Of a stretch of DNA of 8,353 nucleotides, positions 1 through 5,950 are shown piece after piece. The stretch comes from CF-161 sp035259145 (GTDB lineage: Bacteria > Chloroflexota > Dormibacteria > Dormibacterales > Dormibacteraceae). Position 1 is the first letter of the stretch; every line of letters starts with the position of its first letter. Position numbers and translations under genes: made by a program. Below the pieces are notes generated by a model. That model was not told the DNA's origin. It saw only the letters and a list, made by a program, of their open reading frames with translations, and ran no database searches. The stretch covers positions 1-8,353 of the forward strand of contig DATFWQ010000085.1 in the NCBI GenBank assembly GCA_035259145.1, written 5' to 3'.

Positions 1-201
1 GACGAGCTGCCGCCGCCCCCCGCATACGTGGAGTCGATGTACAGGCAGGTCGTCCCGCACCTGCTCTCGCGCGGCCTGTCAGCAGCACACGTTCGAGCCG
101 GCTGCGCCCGCTGCAACGCCTGCTCCGCCATGAGCGCATTCGAAAGAGCACACAGTGACATCTCCACGAGCCGCCGGCTCCCGGTCCTCGGCACCGGCTG
201 A
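1..201 (+). CDS. C-terminal end of a probable MSMEG_0568-type radical SAM protein (partial)
   Basis: Frame 1 is open from the window edge to a TGA at 199-201, giving the last 66 residues of a protein whose start lies outside. The visible tail carries a tight cysteine cluster, GCARCNACS (Cys codons at 103, 112 and 121; C-x2-C-x2-C), followed by a polar end. Such a cluster is typical of an iron-sulfur ligand set in the C-terminal part of radical SAM enzymes. Together with the GNAT and AIR-synthase-like genes next door, it points to the radical SAM member of the Nit1C gene set (MSMEG_0568 family; nitD in Pseudomonas, as I recall). The radical SAM core CxxxCxxC itself is outside the window, so the family call rests on the tail and on context. 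The 3' end overlaps the GNAT gene by 47 bases, which implies co-transcription. Confidence 0.62.
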   Translation, partial: DELPPPPAYVESMYRQVVPHLLSRGLSAAHVRAGCARCNACSAMSAFERAHSDISTSRRLPVLGTG

Positions 202-661
202 GACGCCGGTCAACGAGCCCGGGCACTGCGAGATCGCTCGCTCTGCGCCTGACCTGGCCGACCACTTCTCGATCCGCCACCAGGTCTTCGTGGAGGAGCA
301 GCGCATATTCGCCCGAAGCGACCGGGACGAGCACGATCACGATCCTGCGACCGTACACGTGCTCGGCCATTGGGAGGGCCGGCCGGCGGGTGCCGTACGG
401 CTTTACCCGCTTGACGGCCGAGGCCTCTGGAAGGGTGACCGGCTCGCTGTCCTCCCGGCTCTCCGGCAGCAGAGGCTGGGGGAGCTCCTGGTTAGATTCG
501 CGGTGCGGAGTGCCGGGGCCCGCGGTGGGAACCGCATGATCGCCTACATTCAGCTCAGCAACGTCCGCTTCTTCGAGCATCTGGGCTGGCGTCGAGTCGG
601 CGACCCGGTCGCGTACGTGGGCCTGCCGCACCAGCAGATGGACGTTGAGCTCGGCCCCTGA
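155..661 (+). CDS. GNAT-family N-acetyltransferase, MSMEG_0567 N-terminal / Sll0786 type
   Basis: The 168-residue protein has a GNAT fold. Residues near 32-50 (SIRHQVFVEEQRIFARSDRD) match the usual beta1-alpha1 'R..VF..EQ..F...D.D' segment. A central beta strand (GRPAGAVRLYPL) is followed by an acetyl-CoA loop and helix region (LAVLPALRQQRLGELLVRFA), then the C-terminal NVRFFEHLGW and GLPHQQM motifs typical of the family. The start is GTG at 155, preceded by a purine-rich GAAAGAG; I see no better in-frame start before the domain. The first 25 or so residues are low-complexity and overlap the radical SAM gene. In Mycobacterium smegmatis this domain is fused to an AIR-synthase-related domain in one protein (MSMEG_0567). 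Here the two are separate and tail to tail, with four bases between the stops. The acetyl acceptor is unknown. The family belongs to the Nit1C set, tied to nitrogen starvation and cyanide or nitrile use. Confidence 0.85.
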   Translation: MTSPRAAGSRSSAPAETPVNEPGHCEIARSAPDLADHFSIRHQVFVEEQRIFARSDRDEHDHDPATVHVLGHWEGRPAGAVRLYPLDGRGLWKGDRLAVLPALRQQRLGELLVRFAVRSAGARGGNRMIAYIQLSNVRFFEHLGWRRVGDPVAYVGLPHQQMDVELGP

Positions 662-665
662 GCCG

Positions 666-1697
666 TCAGAAATCTGTGTCTGCTGGGAGTCCCGCCGGCC
701 GGGCCAGGCCGGTCACGGGTTCCGAGGCGAGGTTCATGAGCGGAGCCTCCTGGCCGTTCAGGCGCGCCCGAAGCCGGCCTGAGCCGTCCAGCGTCCCGAT
801 CGGCCGGCAGACGATCCCGCCTGACTCGAATAGCCGCCTGCACTCGTCGGCCCGTCCAGGCGTCGAACAGAGCAGGAAGCCATAGGACGGGAAAGCCTGC
901 AGCCAGAGTCTGAGGCCGACGCCATCGGGCCGCGGCACCGACTCGAGCTCTACGGCGCAGCCGAGGTGGTTCGGCTCCAGCAACATTGCCAGGGAACCCA
1001 GCAGTCCGGCCATGCTGACGTCCTTGGCCGCCACGCAGGCGCCGGCCTCGGCCGCCGCGGGCAGAAGCGCCACGTCGTCCCGCATCCGAGCGCCGCGCCG
1101 CTCGATGGCGGAAAAGAAGGGAAAGTCCTCACGCATGTCACCGTCCAGGCAAGCCGCCAGCAGCAGCGTCTGGCCTGGCGCGGCGCGGCGTGCTGAGAGC
1201 GGCCGGACGGCCCTGCCGAGGATGAACGCCGAGAGGGCAGGCGGCCCGTCGCGAACGGTGAGGTGGCCGCCGACGATCGGCACACCATACAGGGAGGCCG
1301 CCTCTCGCATCCCCTCCAGCGCCTGGCGCGCGGCCTCCGGCGGACCGACCAGGGTGTCGACGATTGCGAGGGGCCGCCCCCCCATCGCCGCGATGTCGTT
1401 GACGTTGGTGAGAACGGCGGCCACTCCGGCCCCATGGGGATCGGCCGCGACGAAAGGCGGGAATATCGCCTCGCCGGCCACGAGCAAGCATCCCTGTGAG
1501 CTGGTGCCTCCCCTTCCCCCGCCGGCGGGCTCAGCCAGGTCACGGTCGCTCAGGATGGCAGCGTCGTCTCCTGGGCCACCAAGCCAGTCACTCGGCCCCA
1601 GCACTTCGGTGACCAGTCCAATGGAGGCCTTACCCCGCACCGATGGGTTCTCCTTGAACTGGCGGACGATCAGATCGAGTTCGGTATCGAACTGCAG
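666..1697 (-). CDS. AIR-synthase-related protein (PurM/SelD/ThiL superfamily), Nit1C type, probable CTG start
   Basis: This protein resembles the AIR synthase superfamily (PurM, SelD, ThiL, HypE), whose members bind ATP and phosphorylate a substrate; the substrate of this subfamily is unknown. Visible motifs, in order, are GPGDDAAIL near the N terminus, TNVNDIAAMGGRPLAIV (Mg/ATP site strand), PIVGGHLT and KDVSMAGLLGSLAMLLE, ending with a PurM C-terminal domain. Stop is TGA on the minus strand at 668-666. A GTG at 1640 would begin the protein at RGKASIG, cutting off the N-terminal helix that normally precedes it. The frame stays open upstream to a stop at 1724 and encodes that helix (ELDLIVRQFKENPS). 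The only upstream candidate with a strong ribosome site is CTG at 1697, behind GGAGGG at 1708-1703. I therefore give 343 residues; the GTG 1640 form (324 residues, AAGGAG upstream) is the alternative. The gene is divergent from the 1755 gene and convergent with the GNAT gene. Confidence 0.85.
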   Translation of the reverse strand: MQFDTELDLIVRQFKENPSVRGKASIGLVTEVLGPSDWLGGPGDDAAILSDRDLAEPAGGGRGGTSSQGCLLVAGEAIFPPFVAADPHGAGVAAVLTNVNDIAAMGGRPLAIVDTLVGPPEAARQALEGMREAASLYGVPIVGGHLTVRDGPPALSAFILGRAVRPLSARRAAPGQTLLLAACLDGDMREDFPFFSAIERRGARMRDDVALLPAAAEAGACVAAKDVSMAGLLGSLAMLLEPNHLGCAVELESVPRPDGVGLRLWLQAFPSYGFLLCSTPGRADECRRLFESGGIVCRPIGTLDGSGRLRARLNGQEAPLMNLASEPVTGLARPAGLPADTDF

Positions 1698-1702
1698 GCT
1701 GT

Positions 1703-1708
1703 CCCTCC
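1703..1708 (-). promoter_or_regulatory. Shine-Dalgarno site for a CTG start
   Basis: On the minus strand this reads GGAGGG, five bases before the in-frame CTG whose first base is 1697. It is a near-perfect ribosome binding site placed at normal distance and is the main reason for choosing CTG over GTG 1640. That GTG also has AAGGAG nine bases ahead, although those bases encode Lys-Glu in the conserved helix. Confidence 0.6.
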
Positions 1709-1720
1709 GGCGTCGCTTAC

Positions 1721-1726
1721 ACTATA
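1721..1726 (-). promoter_or_regulatory. Possible -10 box in the divergent intergenic gap
   Basis: The only AT-rich stretch between the two gene blocks is about 1714-1748. On the minus strand, 1726-1721 reads TATAGT, one base off the TATAAT consensus. It would place transcription start near 1714, just ahead of the GGAGGG ribosome site of the AIR-synthase-like gene. I see no convincing -35 at the matching distance. On the plus strand the overlapping TATACG or TACGAT could serve the 1755 gene. The 57-base gap must hold both promoters unless one lies in the neighbouring gene. Confidence 0.3.
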
Positions 1727-1754
1727 CGATCCGCACGTTTACTAAGGAAGACGG

Positions 1755-2642
1755 ATGGACCATCGCAACTTCATGCCTGGGCAGTACAGGGGGGTGTCGG
1801 TGACCCAGGTCGACTTTGACCTGGAGGAGCACCGTCTGCGCGCTCATTTCCTTGGTCGAGAGGCATACCGGAGGACCCGCTTCATCGTGGTCAAGCGAGC
1901 CGGACGGACGGCGGTGCTCCAGGTGAGCAAGGCATCCACGAATGACCTGTTCTCACCGATCACCGCCGTCGACGTGCTCGCGGGGCCGGCCGAGTGCACC
2001 TATCTTGTCGCCCCCGAAGTGGACACGGGCGTTCCCACCCAGGTCGCCGCGGCTGCCCGCCGCCTTGCGCCAGAGGCACGATGCGTGATCGTGCAGGGCC
2101 GATATGAGCACGTGAACTTCATGCTCGAGCCGAGCCCAGTCCTGCTCAAGGTGGTGGAGGTCGTGCCGCCCGAGCCACCCAAGCTGATCGACCAGGTGAC
2201 GCGGATGCTGGCGGTCGCGGAGGATCTGCCCCCCGTCGAGGTGGACCCGGTCGTCGTGGACCTGCACCAGCTCGCCGGCCGCCACCCGGCCGGCGGCTAC
2301 CTCTTCCCCTGTCGTGGCTCCGGCCTGGCTGCAGACGGCGCGGAGGTCAGCTACCTCGACGAGCGTCCCGACTTCCGGCCCTGGCTGCTCGTAGGTTGCG
2401 CCCGTTCACGCGAGATACACAGCTGGTTCTACGGAAGGGACGCCGACTGCGTGGACATGTGCCCCCGGCGCCTGGCGTCTGGGCTGGACGGCAACGTCCT
2501 TACCAAGTGCTGCCTCTTCGAGGACCGTCTGGAAAGCGACGGAGACGCGACCATCGTGCCCTGGGGAGCCACCCTGGCCCAGGTTCGCCAGGGTCTCAGC
2601 GACCTGCTCAAGAAGGCGGCGCAGGGTTGGTCACCCGCCTGA
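1755..2642 (+). CDS. Unrecognised cysteine-rich 295-residue protein heading the lyase/ComA block
   Basis: I do not recognise this protein securely. ATG 1755 follows a good ribosome site, AAGGA at 1744-1748, and stop is TGA at 2640-2642. The N-terminal half looks like a soluble alpha/beta domain (FLGREAYRRTRFIVVKR, QGRYEHVNFML). A Pro-rich link (VVPPEPPKLIDQV) leads to a C-terminal half with six cysteines in compact, conserved-looking contexts: FPCRGSG (Cys186), VGCARS (Cys215), DCVDMCPRR (Cys232, Cys236) and TKCCLFE (Cys252, Cys253). Two more cysteines, 81 and 110, lie in the first half. The pattern could bind a metal or Fe-S cluster, or provide redox or persulfide chemistry; this is inference. 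There is no signal peptide and no membrane segment. It overlaps the following lyase gene by 16 bases, so the two are probably made together, which argues for a role in the same pathway. Confidence 0.8.
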   Translation: MDHRNFMPGQYRGVSVTQVDFDLEEHRLRAHFLGREAYRRTRFIVVKRAGRTAVLQVSKASTNDLFSPITAVDVLAGPAECTYLVAPEVDTGVPTQVAAAARRLAPEARCVIVQGRYEHVNFMLEPSPVLLKVVEVVPPEPPKLIDQVTRMLAVAEDLPPVEVDPVVVDLHQLAGRHPAGGYLFPCRGSGLAADGAEVSYLDERPDFRPWLLVGCARSREIHSWFYGRDADCVDMCPRRLASGLDGNVLTKCCLFEDRLESDGDATIVPWGATLAQVRQGLSDLLKKAAQGWSPA

Positions 2643-4000
2643 CCGAGTCGGCGCTTTACCGCCACCTCTGGAGCTGCCCTGAACTCGACGCCGTATTCGA
2701 GGAGCGCGCACGGCTTCAGGCCTGGCTGAACATCCTGATCGCCCTTGCGGAGGCCCAGGCAGAGCATGGAATCATCCCCGAATCCTCTGCTGCGGCGATC
2801 GCGGTCGGGGCGCGGGTTGAGGCCCTCGACCTCGGCTTCGTGGCTGAAGAGACGCGACGATCCGGTCACTCGACGCTCGGCCTCATCCGAGGCCTGATGC
2901 GGGTTCTGCCACCGGTCGCTCGCGAGCACGTCTACTATGGCGCGACCGTTCAGGACCTCACGGACACCTGGACTTCGCTGGCCATGAAGGCGGTCGGGGG
3001 CTTCGCCTGGCGCGAGCTGCGCACCATCGAGGCGAGTCTGCTCGCGCTGTCCGAGCTGCATCGCGACACCCCGATGCTCGGCCGCACCCACGGACAGCCA
3101 GGCTCCCCGATCACGTTCGGGTTCAAGGCCGCTTCCTGGGCGGACGAGGTTCGTCGTCACGTGGAACGGCTCCGGCAAGGTGCTCCGCGCTGGCTGGCCG
3201 GTCAACTGGCCGGCGCGGTCGGGACTCTCGCCTTTTTTGGTGACCGCGGCCTCGCCGTCAGGGCGAGCTTCTGCCGCCGGTTGGGGCTGATGGAGCCCGG
3301 CATCTCCTGGCTCGTGTCGCGGGACCGGCTCGCCGAGTTCGTCCACGTGCTCGCCATGGTCACCGCCACGCTGGCCAGGATCGGGACGGAGGTGTATGAG
3401 CTCCAGCGGCCCGAAATCGGCGAGCTGCGCGAGCGCAGCCGGCCAGACGCGGTGGGCAGCATCACGATGCCTCACAAACGCAATCCCGAAGTGGCGGAGC
3501 ACCTGGTGACTCTGAGCCGGCTGGTGCGCGCCCAGGCCTATGTGGTCCTGGAGGGTATGGTGCAGGAGCATGAGCGGGACGGCCGTGGTTGGAAGGCGGA
3601 GTGGGCAGCCTTCCCCGAAGCCTGCCTGCTCTCGGGCGCCTCGCTGTCGCTGGGCTCGGACATGATCAGGGGGCTCGAGGTGGATGCGGGCCGTATGCGT
3701 CTGAATCTTGAGGCGGGGAGCTACTCGGCCAGTGAGCGGCTTCTCGCCGCGATCGCGGCGCGCATCGGCAAGCACGAAGCGCAGCGGCTGCTGCAGGAGC
3801 GGCTGGTGAGGGCGTCACAGCGCGGTCAGTCGCTGCTGGGCGCGCTGGCCGCGGACGATCGTCTGGTCGGCGAGTTGCAGAGGCCGGAGGTAGTGGAGCT
3901 GCTTCAGCATCCGGACACCGGTTTCGCCGGAGCAATGGTGGACGCGGTCGTCGGACATGCCAGAGTCGCCCGGTCACAGGAGAGCGACGAGTGGCCCTAG
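2627..4000 (+). CDS. Aspartase/fumarase-superfamily lyase, adenylosuccinate lyase/PcaB-like; candidate phosphosulfolactate phosphate-lyase (XcbC-like)
   Basis: The 457-residue protein has the full superfamily layout. The first conserved region is TRRSGHSTLGLIR (His81), followed by YGATVQDLTDT (Thr107-Asp110). The second is GRTHGQPGSPITFG (His155). The signature loop is GSITMPHKRNP, with the expected catalytic Ser at 278 and Lys284/Asn286. The QEHERDGRGWKAEW segment and the adenylosuccinate-lyase-type C-terminal helices follow. It is closer in motif to carboxymuconate cycloisomerase and adenylosuccinate lyase than to argininosuccinate lyase. Start is TTG at 2627, 16 bases inside the upstream gene with AAGG ahead of it; the frame is open further back, but only as an antisense-like shadow. 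Known members eliminate fumarate. In Xanthobacter Py2 a relative (XcbC1) instead eliminates phosphate from phosphosulfolactate to give sulfoacrylate. Because comA is in the same block I infer a similar role; adenylosuccinate lyase of purine synthesis is unlikely here. Which lyase is equivalent to XcbC1 and which to XcbD1 cannot be decided by eye. Confidence 0.9.
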   Translation: MVTRLTESALYRHLWSCPELDAVFEERARLQAWLNILIALAEAQAEHGIIPESSAAAIAVGARVEALDLGFVAEETRRSGHSTLGLIRGLMRVLPPVAREHVYYGATVQDLTDTWTSLAMKAVGGFAWRELRTIEASLLALSELHRDTPMLGRTHGQPGSPITFGFKAASWADEVRRHVERLRQGAPRWLAGQLAGAVGTLAFFGDRGLAVRASFCRRLGLMEPGISWLVSRDRLAEFVHVLAMVTATLARIGTEVYELQRPEIGELRERSRPDAVGSITMPHKRNPEVAEHLVTLSRLVRAQAYVVLEGMVQEHERDGRGWKAEWAAFPEACLLSGASLSLGSDMIRGLEVDAGRMRLNLEAGSYSASERLLAAIAARIGKHEAQRLLQERLVRASQRGQSLLGALAADDRLVGELQRPEVVELLQHPDTGFAGAMVDAVVGHARVARSQESDEWP

Positions 4001-4113
4001 GGCGCCCCAGAACCAGTAGGCCCAACTCCCGGCAGAAGGCCCTGTCCAGGCCGCCGATTAGGGCGATCTCCCGGCACCTGGCCCACTTGCACTACAGCTG
4101 GGGCGCCACAGTG
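4001..4113. repeat. Intergenic segment bounded by a 10-bp inverted repeat, with an inner direct repeat
   Basis: This 113-base gap separates two convergent genes. Its first ten bases, GGCGCCCCAG (4001-4010), are exactly inverted at 4098-4107 (CTGGGGCGCC). Inside lies an imperfect 17-base direct repeat, CTCCCGGCAgaaGGCCC (4026-4042) and CTCCCGGCAcctGGCCC (4068-4084), differing at the three central bases and offset by 42. The arms could close a long stem-loop acting as a bidirectional terminator, or mark a small decayed element. No T-run follows either arm. It is not a tRNA: there is no T-arm consensus. Confidence 0.4.
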
Positions 4114-4527
4114 CTAGGAAGCGGCTTCGCCCAGACCCTCTGCCACGGCAAACTCGAGCTCCGGCCCACCCTTGATGGTGTTCGACACCCAGCAGTATGG
4201 AACCGCGTCACGCACCAGCCGCTCCAGTTGAGCTCGTGGCAGGCTGGAGGAGGCTTCGACCCGCATCCTTCGAAACCTTGGCCCCGAATACTCCCCGATG
4301 GCGGTGACGGTCAGGTCGGGGGGCAGCTCCACGCCGCCCTTCCTCGCAACATAGGCCATGGCCATCGTGAAGCAGGAGGCGAGGGCGGCCAGCAGCAGCT
4401 CCGTCGGCGCCGGCCCGGTGTCCGTCCCGCCCTCGCCTGGCGGCTCGTCTGCCCGCAGCTCGAACTTGTCCCTGGCCACGATCCGGCAGCTGTACCCGCC
4501 TTCCCAGTACGAGGTGACCGCCATCAT
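4114..4527 (-). CDS. OsmC/Ohr-family protein (thiol-dependent peroxidase family)
   Basis: The 137-residue protein has typical OsmC length and motifs: a Tyr-Trp-Glu-Gly-Gly beta start, PAPTELLLAALASCFTMAMA with the first redox cysteine (Cys52), and PYCWVSNTIKG with the second (Cys112). OsmC and Ohr proteins use these two cysteines to reduce organic hydroperoxides with a thiol donor; some relatives have other, unknown roles. The start is ATG at 4527 (or the adjacent ATG at 4524). No clear ribosome site lies upstream, so a leaderless message is possible; TATCGT at 4538-4533 would be at about the right distance for a start at the ATG, which is weak evidence. Larger minus-strand frames that begin upstream are extensions through DUF1116 coding sequence. 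The gene lies opposite to its neighbours, and its start codon overlaps the DUF1116 start by two bases. Confidence 0.88.
   Translation of the reverse strand: MMAVTSYWEGGYSCRIVARDKFELRADEPPGEGGTDTGPAPTELLLAALASCFTMAMAYVARKGGVELPPDLTVTAIGEYSGPRFRRMRVEASSSLPRAQLERLVRDAVPYCWVSNTIKGGPELEFAVAEGLGEAAS
4511..4517 (+). promoter_or_regulatory. Ribosome binding site fixing the DUF1116 start
   Basis: GAGGTGA lies eight bases before ATG 4526. It supports this start over the longer open frame reaching back to 4358, which would run antisense through the OsmC gene. The site lies inside the OsmC coding region on the opposite strand. Confidence 0.6.
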
Positions 4528-5950
4528 GGCTGACGATAGCGCAGGGCCGATCCAGCTGCCTGAGCAGGTGGCGGTGCTGAACGTCGGTCTGGGAATGTTC
4601 GCCGAGGCGGTCCGTGCACAGGGCGCGGCCGCCGTCGAGGTCGACTGGCGCATTCCCGCGCGCGGTGACACCCAGCTGGTTGCGGCGCTGACTCGCCTTT
4701 ATGGACGGTTGAACTCCCAGGTCGAAGCCGCCAACAAGGAGGTCATCAGGCGCCTCGACGAGGCGTCGCCCCGAGTTGTCGGCATTTCGCCCGCACGGGC
4801 TGTGATCCCCGACCTTGACGAGCGGACGGTGCTGCATTGCGGGCCCCCGCTGGCCTGGGAGTACTTCTGCGGCCCGCTGCGGCGATCGGTCCGGGCGACG
4901 GTCATGATGGAGGGCTGGGCACAGTCACCGGACGAGGCCGACGCCCTTGTGGCGCGGGGTCAGGTCAGGCTTGATGAGGCAAATCGGCACTCGACCGTCG
5001 TCCCCATGGCAGCCACCGTTGGGCCGAGCACCGCCGTCTTCGTCGTGGAGAATTCCCAGGGCGTCAACCGCAGCTTCTCACCCATCAACCAGGGGCCCGG
5101 GCGCGTCGCGTGGTTCGGCGTCGATTCGCCCGAGGCGGTTCGACACCTGACCTGGCTCAGAGACTGCGCCGGTCCGGTGCTGGACAGGACGCTACAGGCG
5201 GCCGGACCGCTCGACCTCTTCTCATTCATCGCCCAGGGCCTCCTGATGGGTGACGACGTGCACATGCGCTCGCAGGCGACAACCAACCTGTTCCTGCGTG
5301 CGCTGCTGCCGCACCTGGTGGGCCTCCAGGATCCGATGGCGGTGGACGTCGCCCGTTTTCTCTCCGCAAACCACCTGTTTTTCCTGAACCTTGCCATGGC
5401 TGCCGCCAAGGCGGCGACAGACTGGGCATCCCTGGTCCCCGGGTCCAGCGTGGTCACGGGGATGGCGCGGAATGGCACGACATTTGGAATCAAGGTGAGC
5501 GGCGCCGGTGAGCGCTGGTTCACTGCGCCCGCGCCGGCTGTCGAGAACGCCCTCTACCACTCTGGCTTCGATCAAGATGTCGCCGCGCCAGACATCGGGG
5601 ACAGCGCAGTGCTGGAGCTGGTCGGGCTTGGTGGCGCGGCGGCGGCCGCGTCACCGGCCGTCGCCAACTTCATCGGCGGCACGATGGGCGCCGCTGTTGC
5701 GGCCACTGAGGCGGCCGAGTCGATTTGCGCCGGTCGCAGCAGCAGGCTGCAGCTCGGCTTCCTCGACTTCCGTGGGTCCCCGATCGGCGTCGACGTTCGC
5801 CGCGCGGTCGAGCTGAGCGCAACACCGGCGATCAACACCGGGATTCTTCACGCCGCTGAGCCGCGTGGGCAGATAGGCGCCGGCATTGCGCGTGCACCGC
5901 TGGACTGCTTTCGCCAGGCCCTGCTGGCGCTCGATGAGACTCTGGCATGA
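4526..5950 (+). CDS. DUF1116 family protein (YlbE/AllG-like) with an FdrA-like N-terminal segment
   Basis: The 474-residue protein matches the DUF1116 family along its length. Recognisable blocks are HCGPPLAWEYFCGPLRRSV, MMEGWAQSPDEADAL, VVENSQGVNRSFSPINQGPG, AQGLLMGDDVHMR, FFLNLAMAAAKAATDW, GMARNGTTFGIKVSGAGERW, PDIGDSAVLELVGLGGAA and INTGILHAAEPRGQIGAG. E. coli YlbE (AllG) is, to my knowledge, one of three subunits (AllF/FdrA, AllG, AllH) of oxamate carbamoyltransferase in allantoin breakdown. None of the usual partners (FdrA, AllH, carbamate kinase) is visible here. Residues about 9-60 (VAVLNVGLGMFAEAVRAQG, then VEVDWRIPARGD) are extra compared with YlbE and resemble the tail commonly seen at the end of FdrA proteins; this is from memory. 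The next gene starts in an ATGA overlap, indicating translational coupling. The reaction here is unknown; an acyl- or carbamoyl-transfer role is only an inference from AllG. Confidence 0.88.
   Translation: MADDSAGPIQLPEQVAVLNVGLGMFAEAVRAQGAAAVEVDWRIPARGDTQLVAALTRLYGRLNSQVEAANKEVIRRLDEASPRVVGISPARAVIPDLDERTVLHCGPPLAWEYFCGPLRRSVRATVMMEGWAQSPDEADALVARGQVRLDEANRHSTVVPMAATVGPSTAVFVVENSQGVNRSFSPINQGPGRVAWFGVDSPEAVRHLTWLRDCAGPVLDRTLQAAGPLDLFSFIAQGLLMGDDVHMRSQATTNLFLRALLPHLVGLQDPMAVDVARFLSANHLFFLNLAMAAAKAATDWASLVPGSSVVTGMARNGTTFGIKVSGAGERWFTAPAPAVENALYHSGFDQDVAAPDIGDSAVLELVGLGGAAAAASPAVANFIGGTMGAAVAATEAAESICAGRSSRLQLGFLDFRGSPIGVDVRRAVELSATPAINTGILHAAEPRGQIGAGIARAPLDCFRQALLALDETLA

Noticed and set aside
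1012..1803. Plus-strand open frame of 263 codons opposite the AIR-synthase-like gene
   Set aside because: It is Ser/Arg/Pro-rich with no domain, and it runs through the divergent promoter gap into the start of the 1755 gene.
2429..3775. Minus-strand open frame of 448 codons opposite the first lyase
   Set aside because: It has no recognisable domain, is rich in Arg/Pro/Gln/His as expected from antisense high-GC DNA, and lies opposite a gene with intact superfamily motifs.
4001..4107. Possible tRNA or small RNA suggested by the inverted ends
   Set aside because: On neither strand is there a T-arm consensus or cloverleaf pairing, and the 107-base span with a long unpaired middle does not fit a tRNA.
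4358..4525. Upstream extension of the DUF1116 frame
   Set aside because: It is antisense to conserved OsmC residues including Cys52, and ATG 4526 has a proper ribosome site.
4528..4671. Upstream extension of the OsmC frame
   Set aside because: It is antisense to the DUF1116 N terminus, low-complexity (Ala/Ser/Thr), and OsmC family length is met by a start at 4527.
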